DNA of 5,339 bases from Candidatus Dadabacteria bacterium (GCA_020054175.1 JAGVLR010000095.1:1-5339), one strand, 5' to 3'. Shown: positions 1 to 5,031, counted from the first letter of the stretch. A program made the numbers and translations. The notes: generated from the letters alone by a model not told the origin.

Positions 1-8
1 CAAAAGTC

Positions 9-32
9 ACGGGACGGGGGACACGTAGTGTC
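9..32 (+). repeat. Partial repeat-family copy ending in GACAC-GTA-GTGTC hairpin
   Basis: The perfect inverted repeat GACAC/GTGTC with a GTA loop (20-32) shares the 11-mer ACACGTAGTGT with the hairpin at 557-569. In both places it follows a GC-rich block (GGGACGGGGG here, GGGCGCGGCCCG there). I read it as the right-hand end of another family member whose left part is degenerate or outside the window. Six T residues follow immediately, so it could also terminate transcription arriving from the left, although a 5-bp stem is short for that. Confidence 0.45.
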
Positions 33-80
33 TTTTTTCGATATAGCCCGGTCGTTGCTAAGGTCACTGGAAGTGCGTCA

Positions 81-133
81 GATGGTAATAGCAAGACTGC
101 TGCTACTTCGAAAGTCAGCGGACACTGTCCGCC
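81..133 (+). repeat. Degenerate repeat family, copy 1
   Basis: It starts with GATGGTAATAGC, has a central GCTACTTCG, and ends in the perfect inverted repeat GCGGACA-C-TGTCCGC (118-132). The order GGTAAT / GCTACNNCG / terminal GC-rich hairpin is the same in the copies at 306, 490, 617 and 1132. The terminal hairpin matches the one at 1184-1199 in 14 of 16 bases. This is the most divergent copy in the middle segment, so membership rests mainly on the two ends. Confidence 0.5.
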
Positions 134-305
134 TAAAAATCTTCGTTTCTTCGCTAAATCTTATACCCACCCCAACCCCTGATAAGATTTTTAACGCTCA
201 TCCGCTCGATTTTTTTCACGCCAATTTTGACGTCCCGGAGGGGTATTGCTTCGCTGGGGGCAGCTCGCAATTTGATGTGTTCCGTTGGAACGTGCATCAG
301 TCGAT

Positions 306-351
306 GATGGTAATGCTACCGCTACGCCGATTGCCGGCGGAGGCTTTTTTT
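306..351 (+). repeat. Degenerate repeat family, copy 2, with T-run
   Basis: It has GATGGTAATGCTACC, then GCTACGCCGATTGCC, then GGCGG. The GCTACG(G/C)CGATTGCC block is nearly identical to the copy at 527-541. CGCCG (325-329) and CGGCG (335-339) form a 5-bp stem with an ATTGC loop. GAGGC and seven Ts (345-351) follow, so this copy may work as a weak rightward terminator. The four-base gap between stem and T-run makes that uncertain. Confidence 0.55.
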
Positions 352-353
352 AA

Positions 354-390
354 TCCCCCCCGCCCCCCTTTTTCTAAGGGGGGAAAAAGA
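354..390. repeat. C-run/G-run inverted repeat, pyrimidine then purine tract
   Basis: A tract of Cs and Ts broken by one G (up to 375) is followed directly by an all-purine tract (376-390). CCCCCC (363-368) can pair with GGGGGG (378-383) across a nine-base TTTTTCTAA loop. Similar CCCCCCTTTT-CTAA-GGGGGG elements occur in many intergenic regions of environmental Gram-negative genomes (from memory, not searched). No protein-coding role is apparent. Confidence 0.6.
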
Positions 391-423
391 GATTTCTGAT
401 GGATTGTTTTGCGGATTAAAAGA

Positions 424-464
424 AGATTGCCGCGGTCGCGGAAGACGCTCCCTCGCAATGACGG
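424..464. repeat. Dispersed intergenic repeat of the 'TCGCAATGACG' type
   Basis: It begins AGATTGC and ends CCCTCGCAATGACGG. It resembles the repeat found in many bacterial genomes as AGATTGCTTCG...CTCGCAATGACG, or on the other strand GTCATTGCGAGG...GCAATCT. The middle holds a perfect hairpin, CCGCG-GT-CGCGG (430-441). Recognition rests on the characteristic ends. The known repeats of this type are non-coding and of unclear function. Confidence 0.6.
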
Positions 465-489
465 ACGTAGCAAGATAGGAGATTCAAGG

Positions 490-569
490 CACCGGACGCG
501 CGAGGGTGATTATGGCATCATCTCCTGCTACGGCGATTGCCAACGGGCGCGGCCCGCACACGTAGTGTG
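490..569 (+). repeat. Degenerate repeat family, copy 3 (longest)
   Basis: It begins CACCGGACGCGCG (490-502), a 13-mer repeated exactly at 1132-1144. It continues with a GGTGATTATGGCATCAT segment and a GCTACG...GCCAACGGGCGCGGCCCG segment. The 30-base block 527-556 matches 639-668 in 27 positions. It closes with the perfect hairpin CACAC-GTA-GTGTG (557-569), which shares its core with the hairpin at 20-32. This copy links all the modules seen separately elsewhere. Confidence 0.7.
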
Positions 570-616
570 ATTTCCGAACTGGCAGGCAGGGTGAAATATG
601 CAGCGTTCGCACTGAG

Positions 617-670
617 GTGGAAAACAGCATTACCACCAGCTACGTCGGTAGCCAACGGGCGCGGCCCGTT
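617..670 (+). repeat. Degenerate repeat family, copy 4, overlapping the rhodanese stop codon
   Basis: It shares a 30-base block (639-668) with copy 3, differing at three positions. It ends in the perfect inverted repeat AACGGGC-GCG-GCCCGTT (654-670). Its last bases supply two of the three bases of the TAA stop of the leftward rhodanese gene (669-671). No T-run follows the hairpin on either strand, so it is not a standard intrinsic terminator, but it could protect the 3' end of that message. Confidence 0.7.
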
Positions 671-1100
671 AGCGGGTGAGGGGAAGGCCGGCTTTGTGCC
701 AGCCGAGGACTCCGTCTTCCAGGTGATAAATATCGGTGAAGCCCATTTCTTCCATTATTTCCGTCGCCTCGGTGCTTCTCCTGCCGGAGCGGCAGTAGAC
801 GACGTACGTCGCCGAGGTGTCGAGAGCGGAGAGCTTCTCCCTGAAATCCTCCGCCTTGTAGTCAACGTTCACGGCGCCGTTGATGTGACCGTCGCCGAAT
901 TCCATGGCTGTCCTGACGTCTAATATGACGAGGCCGTCCGACTTCCTCTGCTCAATGAGTGAGCGGGCTTCGCGGGCCTGGATTTCCTTCGCGCCTTCCG
1001 GATTGCCGGATTTCTGTTCAGCGGTTTCGCTGCCGGCTGCTACCATCGATACAGCGACGAATGCCAGCGCGGCGAGTGCAATGATCGAGTAAAGAGTCAC
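669..1100 (-). CDS. Exported single-domain rhodanese (sulfurtransferase-like)
   Basis: This encodes 143 residues from a GTG start. Upstream of it, on the minus strand, is GAGAGG with a 7-base spacer. Starting here removes 47 residues of implausible, repeat-derived sequence from the longest frame. Residues 4-22 are a hydrophobic stretch (IIALAALAFVAVSMVAA), a signal peptide or N-terminal anchor. It has no lipobox Cys and lacks the usual Lys/Arg before the core. The rhodanese domain spans about 38-141: the entry motif LDVRTAMEFGDGHINGAVNV (60-79), the active-site loop CRSGRRS with Cys103 after YVVY, and the C-terminal GVLGW (130-134). Rhodaneses carry persulfide sulfur on this Cys, and the intact loop predicts an active thiosulfate or polysulfide sulfurtransferase, probably periplasmic. 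The natural substrate cannot be told. The gene stands alone, divergent from the kinase, with family repeats at its stop codon and in its 5' leader. Confidence 0.93.
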   Translation of the reverse strand: MTLYSIIALAALAFVAVSMVAAGSETAEQKSGNPEGAKEIQAREARSLIEQRKSDGLVILDVRTAMEFGDGHINGAVNVDYKAEDFREKLSALDTSATYVVYCRSGRRSTEATEIMEEMGFTDIYHLEDGVLGWHKAGLPLTR

Positions 1101-1113
1101 GTTAACACCTCTC
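1101..1113 (-). promoter_or_regulatory. Ribosome binding site fixing the rhodanese GTG start
   Basis: Read on the minus strand this is GAGAGG (1108-1113), seven bases, then GTG at 1100. It is the only good Shine-Dalgarno near the hydrophobic N-terminus. The in-frame TTG five codons earlier would add an Arg to the signal n-region but has no ribosome binding site. Confidence 0.75.
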
Positions 1114-1131
1114 AAATGATAAGAGTAAGTC

Positions 1132-1200
1132 CACCGGACGCGCGGCGGGGGAGAACGGCACGGCCCCGCTACGCCCGTTTCCCGCGGACGTTGTCCGCCG
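1132..1200 (+). repeat. Degenerate repeat family, copy 5, in the rhodanese leader
   Basis: It begins with the same CACCGGACGCGCG 13-mer as copy 3. It has a GAGAACGGCACGG segment in place of the GGYAAT/GGCAT segment, then GCTACGCCCGTTTCCC. It ends in GCGGACGTTGTCCGCC (1184-1199), a 14 of 16 match to the hairpin of copy 1. All copies have the same orientation in the window. Here the repeat lies between the candidate rhodanese promoter and its start codon, so it would be transcribed as a structured 5' leader. Confidence 0.6.
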
Positions 1201-1213
1201 GTGTGGTACCAAT

Positions 1214-1241
1214 ATAATAGCGAATCGGCGGGTTTTATCAA
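1214..1241 (-). promoter_or_regulatory. Candidate sigma70 promoter for the rhodanese gene
   Basis: Read on the minus strand it is TTGATA (1236-1241), a 16-base spacer, then TATTAT (1214-1219). That would start transcription near 1207 and give a leader of about 107 bases that includes repeat copy 5. The hexamers are each close to consensus but the spacer is one base short. The same AT-rich spot also reads TATAAT on the plus strand, so the direction is not certain. Confidence 0.45.
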
Positions 1242-1254
1242 AAACGGCTTTTAA

Positions 1255-1274
1255 GAAAGTACTTGAAAGTACTT
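1255..1274. promoter_or_regulatory. Tandem palindromic sites, likely operator of the kinase gene
   Basis: The ten-base unit GAAAGTACTT occurs twice in exact tandem (1255-1264, 1265-1274), and each unit contains the perfect palindrome AAGTACTT. The ten-base period puts both sites on the same face of the helix, as expected for two adjacent protein contacts. The second unit overlaps the proposed -35 hexamer by two bases, so a bound protein could repress or help RNA polymerase. The identity of any regulator is unknown. Confidence 0.5.
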
Positions 1275-1302
1275 GCGAAATATGGCCTTAAAACGCTATA
1301 AT
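1273..1302 (+). promoter_or_regulatory. Candidate sigma70 promoter of the hybrid kinase gene
   Basis: TTGCGA (1273-1278), an 18-base spacer, and a perfect TATAAT (1297-1302). A start six to eight bases downstream would fall at about 1308-1310, only four to six bases before the ATG at 1314. The Shine-Dalgarno AAGGGA (1303-1308) would then lie largely outside the transcript, giving a nearly leaderless message. Either that is the case or the true promoter lies further upstream and this TATAAT is incidental. Confidence 0.5.
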
Positions 1303-1313
1303 AAGGGACCAGG

Positions 1314-3539
1314 ATGGAGATACGAGAGTCCCTAAAGCTCCCGAGAGGCATTGCGGACAGCCTCAGGGTGCTCATCAAAATAGTCGAAGCGGTTCACAGG
1401 TCTTCAGACCTCAAGGAGATCTACGACACCGCTCTGGACCTTGTCGTGCAGCTGGATAAGGTCAATATGGCGGCTATCTATCTCCTCGACGATTCGGGCG
1501 AGAACGCCGTCATGCAGTCGCACCGCAATTTTCCCGAGGATTACGTCACGCACGCTTCGGTTATACCCAGGGGCTCCGGCATCACTGGTAAGGTGCTCGA
1601 AACGGGGCAGATACTCAATATAGAAGACATACACAAATCGGACGAGATAGGCCCCGCCGGCAAGAGGGCCGGCTTTCACGGCGTGCTCGGCCTCCCTATA
1701 CTCCTCGGCGGGAAGCCGATCGGGGTGATTTGGTTCGCGAGATATAAAGAGGAAAAATTCACGAGGAGCGAAGTCGAGCTCCTGACGACTATCGGCAACC
1801 AGATAGCCATAGCCATATCGCGGGCCAAGCAGCGCCAGGAGCTGGAGGAGAAGAACAGGAACCTCTCGATACTCAGCGCGCTTGCGGAGAAGGTGCACCG
1901 CTCGGCGGACCTCGGCTTCATGTACGAAACGTTTTTAGAAGTGACGAAGGACCTCGGCGTGTACGACGCCATGGCGCTTTATCTCGTCGAGCAGGACGAC
2001 GGCGGCGGGCGGGCGGCGGTCCTCAAGCTCGATAAAGGCCTCAGCGAGGATTACATCGCGAACGCCTCTATCGTTCCCGAATCCGAGGGGGTAACCTGGC
2101 GCGTGATAAAGTCGGGCGAGCCTCTATATTACAGCACCGCATCGCTGCAGGATAACCCGCTCGGCCCGGCGGGGAAGCGGCTCGCGCCGAAGGTCGTATT
2201 CTCGATGCCGATGAAGTACGGGCTCCAGACGATTGGCGTAATCCATTTCGGAAGCTCGGAAAAGGCGTCGTTCGACAAGAGCGATCTCAAGATAATGCTT
2301 TCGCTCGGGAACCAGATGGGGACGGCTATAGCGAAAGTGAAGATGCTGGACGAGTCGAGGGAAAGGGCGATAGAGCTCGAAAACCTTTACACGGACCTGA
2401 AATCGACGCAGGACCAGCTCATACAGTCGGAAAAGCTCGCGTCGCTCGGGCAGCTCGTCTCCAGCATAGCGCACGAAATCAACAACCCGCTTACGCCTAT
2501 TCTCGGATACTCGCAGATGCTTCTCGTGCAGACGGACATCGAGACGGAAAAGCGCGACAGGTTTCTGCAGGTGATACACCAGTCGGCCGACAAGGTCAGA
2601 AAGATCGTCGAGAATCTCCTCTCGTTCGCGCGTAAGGACAAGCCGCGGAGGGAATATTCCGACGTCAACGAGATACTCGAGAGTTCGATAGAGTTCCGGC
2701 AGTATCAGCTTAATCCCGAAAACATCGATGTCGTGAGAGACCTCGACCCTGATCTCCCGAAAACGATGCTCGATTCGAACCAGATACAGCAGGTGTTTAC
2801 GAACATAATACTCAACGCGTATCACGCCCTGGCATCGTCGCGGTCGCAGGAGGCGCGGCTCGAGATCACGAGCCGGATGAACGACGCGGGGATGATAGAG
2901 GTGGCGTTCCGCGATTCGGGCCCGGGCATACTGGCGGACATACAGAACAAGATATTCGACCCGTTCTTCACGACGAAGCCGACAGGCGTCGGCACGGGAC
3001 TGGGCCTTTCTGTATCGTACGGAATAATAAAGGAGCACGACGGGAATATTAGAGTCGAAAGCGGGCCGGGGATCGGAACGGCGTTCACGATAACTCTGCC
3101 GGTGCTCGATATCAAGGACTATCTCGGGGTCGACAAGGAAGAGGAGAGCGTGCCGCAGCCGGGGTCCGTCAGCCCGAAGAACGGCCGGAGCGTCTTGATA
3201 GTCGAGGACGAAGAGCTTGTCACGGCGCTCGTCACGGGGATTCTCGAAAGCGACGGCTACGGGGTAGAGGTGGCGACGAACGGCGAGGAGGCGCTCTCCA
3301 GGCTCGGCAACATCGATTACGACTTCGTCGTATGCGACATTAAAATGCCGCAGATGAACGGTAAGGAATTCTTCAAAAGGCTTAAGGCCATGGGCACGGG
3401 CCTCGAAGGGAGGATACTCTTCATCACGGGCGATCCGAGCACCGAAACGCTCGATTTCATCGAAGAGACGGGGAACAGGTTTCTCTCGAAGCCCTTCAAG
3501 ATCGAGGAGTTCAGGGATGTAATCAGGAATTTCGGATGA
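1314..3539 (+). CDS. Soluble hybrid sensor histidine kinase, GAF-GAF-HisKA-HATPase_c-REC
   Basis: The product is 741 residues with no membrane segment, so it is cytoplasmic. The ATG follows AAGGGA by five bases. GAF domain 1 lies at about 18-172 and GAF domain 2 at about 183-342. They are a recognisable duplication: both contain HRS(S/A)DL, a 'EDY..(H/N)AS(V/I)' stretch and GPAGKR (113-118, 284-289). A signalling helix (about 343-375) leads into the HisKA domain with phospho-acceptor His387 in SIAHEINNPL. The ATPase domain has the N box (NIILNAYHAL, 497-506), the G1 box (DSGPGI, 534-539), the F box (DPFFTTKP, 549-556) and the G2 box (GTGLGL, 560-565). After a linker (about 600-624) comes a receiver domain: acidic Glu631/Asp632, phospho-acceptor Asp675 (CDIKMPQMNG), Thr705 and Lys726 (SKPF). 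All catalytic residues are present. The GAF domains should sense a small ligand or redox signal, since no chromophore Cys or heme motif is evident. No output regulator or HPt is next to it, so its target is unknown. Confidence 0.96.
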   Translation: MEIRESLKLPRGIADSLRVLIKIVEAVHRSSDLKEIYDTALDLVVQLDKVNMAAIYLLDDSGENAVMQSHRNFPEDYVTHASVIPRGSGITGKVLETGQILNIEDIHKSDEIGPAGKRAGFHGVLGLPILLGGKPIGVIWFARYKEEKFTRSEVELLTTIGNQIAIAISRAKQRQELEEKNRNLSILSALAEKVHRSADLGFMYETFLEVTKDLGVYDAMALYLVEQDDGGGRAAVLKLDKGLSEDYIANASIVPESEGVTWRVIKSGEPLYYSTASLQDNPLGPAGKRLAPKVVFSMPMKYGLQTIGVIHFGSSEKASFDKSDLKIMLSLGNQMGTAIAKVKMLDESRERAIELENLYTDLKSTQDQLIQSEKLASLGQLVSSIAHEINNPLTPILGYSQMLLVQTDIETEKRDRFLQVIHQSADKVRKIVENLLSFARKDKPRREYSDVNEILESSIEFRQYQLNPENIDVVRDLDPDLPKTMLDSNQIQQVFTNIILNAYHALASSRSQEARLEITSRMNDAGMIEVAFRDSGPGILADIQNKIFDPFFTTKPTGVGTGLGLSVSYGIIKEHDGNIRVESGPGIGTAFTITLPVLDIKDYLGVDKEEESVPQPGSVSPKNGRSVLIVEDEELVTALVTGILESDGYGVEVATNGEEALSRLGNIDYDFVVCDIKMPQMNGKEFFKRLKAMGTGLEGRILFITGDPSTETLDFIEETGNRFLSKPFKIEEFRDVIRNFG

Positions 3540-3599
3540 AGCTGCGCCGAAGAGACCCCGTGAAAATTAAGTAACGCGGGGAGGGTGTGGATTTTGCCG

Positions 3600-3623
3600 C
3601 CGGCCGATGGCCGGTTTTTTTTT
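3600..3623 (+). terminator. Rho-independent terminator after the kinase gene
   Basis: A perfect CCGGCC-GAT-GGCCGG hairpin (3600-3614) is followed by nine consecutive Ts (3615-3623), about 60 bases past the kinase stop. It separates the kinase transcript from the next gene. It also argues against starting that gene at the in-frame GTG at 3587, since the terminator would then lie inside its coding sequence. Confidence 0.92.
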
Positions 3624-3670
3624 CGCTTCAGGCGGGAACGAATGGTAATATTTTTCTATTAAGCCTCACC

Positions 3671-3682
3671 AGGAGAATAAAT
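3671..3682 (+). promoter_or_regulatory. Ribosome binding site fixing the start at 3683
   Basis: AGGAG (3671-3675) lies seven bases before the ATG at 3683. That ATG opens directly onto a signal peptide. The region from the terminator to here is only about 47 bases. It contains TAATAT (3646-3651) and TATTAA (3657-3662) as possible -10 elements, but I see no convincing -35, so the promoter is not assigned. Confidence 0.8.
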
Positions 3683-4630
3683 ATGTCGCTGCGTATTCTA
3701 ACCTTTCTTATGATACTGCTGATTGCCGTTCCGGCGTACATGGCCGGGGCCCAGGGATCGGGGTATGAAACCATCGCCGAGGGGCGCACGGCTGAAAAGC
3801 CGGCGGCGGGCAGCGCGCTCGTCAAGGACGGCGAAACTCTCGCCGGGGCGGCGGAATCGCTGGATATCGAGAATCTTCCGGAAGTGGATTTCTCCAAAGA
3901 TGCGGTGCTGGTCGTCGTACCCGGCAGCCCGACGGACGGGGCCATTGAAATAAAGGACGTGGCCGGGGCGTCGGGCGGCGGAGTGGAAGTCTACTACACG
4001 GACGACCTTACGGGGCCTTCGCCCGAATCCGGAGAGACGTCGTATCCGTTCATCGTGCTTAAGGCTACGGGGCTCGCGGACGCTTCGTCGGCGAGGTTCG
4101 TCGACGTGAGCAGCCAGGGGGCGGTAGCCACGGGGACGTCGCTCGGGCAGGAGTCGAAGTATACGAACGTGCTCCTGGCGACGGACAATCCGGTCGCGGC
4201 TTACCTGCCGCTCGACCGCGGGAACGAATGGACCTATTCCGTCGAGTCGCCGAAAGGGAGCGCCGAGCTAACGAACAATATAGTCGCGGAGTCGGGCGGG
4301 TGGTCGGTATATGAAAGATTTTTCGGCATGTCGGGCGTGAGCATGCAGGTTCTTCCGGGGGGCGAGATCATGACCACGAGCCAGGGCAAAACGAAGCCTT
4401 TTTACACGGACGACGTAGTGATCGAGTATCCGAAGGAAACGATCAAAACCCCAGCGGGCGAGTTCAGCGACGTTCTCGTCGTGACGATTCCAAAGGGAAC
4501 CCCGTTCTGGTTTAAGGACGTTTACGCGAAGGGCGTCGGGCTTATATCCCACGAGCACGAATCCGCGAGGGGCGAGGTCAGGTACACGCTCGTCAGGGCG
4601 AAAGTGCAGGGTAGAACGTACCCGCAATAG
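3683..4630 (+). CDS. Secreted protein, PrcB-like domain plus C-terminal beta domain
   Basis: This encodes 315 residues starting at the ATG with AGGAG seven bases upstream. Residues 1-23 form a clear Sec signal peptide (Arg4, then a hydrophobic core, ending AGA before Gln24). There is no lipobox, so the mature protein should be periplasmic or secreted. Residues about 60-140 (FSKDAVLVVVPGSPTDG, VEVYYTDDLTGPSP, SYPFIVLKA) resemble the PrcB C-terminal domain of spirochete protease-complex subunits. The second part (about 173-307) begins YLPLDRGNEWTYSV and ends with FKDVYAKGVGLISHEH. Small beta-rich domains of this kind, 'YxPLxxGNxWTY ... YAxGVGLI', occur in uncharacterised exported proteins and lipoproteins. 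No catalytic residues are recognisable, so a binding or scaffold role is my inference. No partner PrtP-like protease is in the window. It is a single-gene unit between terminators at 3600 and 4710. Confidence 0.82.
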   Translation: MSLRILTFLMILLIAVPAYMAGAQGSGYETIAEGRTAEKPAAGSALVKDGETLAGAAESLDIENLPEVDFSKDAVLVVVPGSPTDGAIEIKDVAGASGGGVEVYYTDDLTGPSPESGETSYPFIVLKATGLADASSARFVDVSSQGAVATGTSLGQESKYTNVLLATDNPVAAYLPLDRGNEWTYSVESPKGSAELTNNIVAESGGWSVYERFFGMSGVSMQVLPGGEIMTTSQGKTKPFYTDDVVIEYPKETIKTPAGEFSDVLVVTIPKGTPFWFKDVYAKGVGLISHEHESARGEVRYTLVRAKVQGRTYPQ

Positions 4631-4709
4631 GTGTAAACTCATTCATTTTTGCGGAAGGGGCCTCTAAAACCCCCTCCACGGGCCTCTGAAAAGGGCCGAA
4701 ATTCCAACT

Positions 4710-4734
4710 ATTTTCACTCTCGTGAAAATTTTTT
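4710..4734 (+). terminator. Rho-independent terminator after the PrcB-like gene
   Basis: A perfect 8-bp stem ATTTTCAC/GTGAAAAT with a TCTC loop (4710-4729) runs into a six-T tract (4729-4734), 80 bases past the stop at 4630. The stem is AT-rich and so weaker than the one at 3600. An operator role for the same palindrome is a less likely alternative. Confidence 0.6.
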
Positions 4735-4788
4735 CGTAAAATAATTATCCTGTAGTTACAGCCTGTTAAGCTCAATAAATACATAACT

Positions 4789-4809
4789 ACCCTGATTCGA
4801 ATACAGGGT
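4789..4809. promoter_or_regulatory. Inverted repeat upstream of the 4818 promoter
   Basis: ACCCTG and CAGGGT are separated by nine bases containing the palindromic TTCGAA. It ends nine bases before the -35 hexamer, a typical position for a regulator binding site. The TTCGAAT loop on a CCTGA/ACAGG stem also looks like a degenerate tRNA T-arm, but nothing else of a tRNA is present. Confidence 0.35.
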
Positions 4810-4817
4810 TTCCCCGA

Positions 4818-4846
4818 TTGAAATAAATTCGCGTTTTTTAGATAAT
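4818..4846 (+). promoter_or_regulatory. Near-consensus sigma70 promoter of the S24-like gene
   Basis: TTGAAA (4818-4823), a 17-base spacer, and GATAAT (4841-4846). Each hexamer differs from consensus at one base and the spacing is optimal. Transcription should begin near 4852-4854, giving a leader of about 215 bases before the start codon at 5071. Confidence 0.7.
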
Positions 4847-4850
4847 CATA

Positions 4851-4875
4851 CCGTGCTTTGATTAGCACGGGTTTT
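4851..4875. promoter_or_regulatory. Inverted repeat at the transcription start, candidate operator
   Basis: CCGTGCT (4851-4857) and AGCACGG (4864-4870) are perfect 7-bp arms around TTGATT, followed by GTTTT. The element begins four bases after the -10 hexamer and covers the expected transcription start, the classic place for a repressor operator. As RNA it would be a 5' stem-loop. It also resembles a terminator with a weak T tract, but that is unlikely if the promoter immediately before it is real. Confidence 0.5.
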
Positions 4876-4888
4876 ATGAGAAGGGGAG

Positions 4889-5031
4889 GCGCTCGCGTGG
4901 TGCGGCCGGCTCGAAGCCGCCCGCGTCAGAGCGCTCACTCATGGCGCAGAAGGGGGCCCGACGGCCGGCCCTCTCTCTCGCGCCGATCCCCCCTCTGCAT
5001 GGCGCGGAAACCGTTAATCCCGCGGCGCGGG
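4889..5031 (+). other. Hairpin-dense 5' leader of the S24-like gene
   Basis: Three potential RNA stems occur in succession. In the first, GCGCTC (4889-4894) pairs with GAGCGC (4929-4934), enclosing GCG/CGC and a GCGGC/GCCGC inner stem (4902-4920). The second is an 11-bp stem with one mismatch, 4946-4956 with 4988-4998 (GCAGAAGGGGG against CCCCCCTCTGC), enclosing the palindrome GGCCGGCC. The third is CCCGC-GGC-GCGGG (5019-5031). The octamer CATGGCGC lies at each outer edge of the second stem (4940-4947, 4998-5005). It fits no riboswitch class I know, so a regulatory leader or inserted repeats are both possible. Confidence 0.4.

Larger units (their letters stand above)
1..668. other. Repeat-dense non-coding region
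   Basis: I see no convincing gene in these 668 bases. The open frames present start on GTG or TTG without a Shine-Dalgarno sequence, have no recognisable domain, and run through repeat sequence. What the stretch does hold is several partly related short repeats, most of which end in a small perfect hairpin, plus a C-run/G-run inverted repeat and a widespread type of intergenic repeat. These are listed separately. Base composition varies abruptly, from AT-rich around 130-220 to very GC-rich around 540-560, which fits a mosaic of inserted repeats rather than coding sequence. Confidence 0.7.

Noticed and set aside
28..399. 123-codon plus-strand open frame
   Set aside because: It starts on GTG with no Shine-Dalgarno, runs through two repeat copies and the C-run, and its translation has no domain-like pattern.
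9..670. CRISPR array
   Set aside because: The repeats are degenerate, irregularly spaced (roughly 110-225 bases) and modular, without identical repeats or uniform spacers, and no cas gene is present.
2124..3038. 304-codon minus-strand open frame inside the kinase gene
   Set aside because: It is antisense to the HisKA and ATPase domains, is Arg/Leu/Tyr-rich as expected for a shadow of GC-rich coding sequence, and has no recognisable motif.
3587..3682. N-terminal extension of the PrcB-like gene from the GTG at 3587
   Set aside because: It would contain the intrinsic terminator at 3600-3623 and bury the signal peptide. The ATG at 3683 has a good ribosome binding site.
4789..4820. Possible tRNA fragment with a TTCGAAT loop
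   Set aside because: The T-arm stem has a mismatch next to the loop, and no D-arm, anticodon arm or matching acceptor strand is found upstream.
4593..4868. 91-codon minus-strand open frame
   Set aside because: It covers the terminator hairpin, promoter and inverted repeats, has no supporting ribosome binding site, and has no domain-like sequence.
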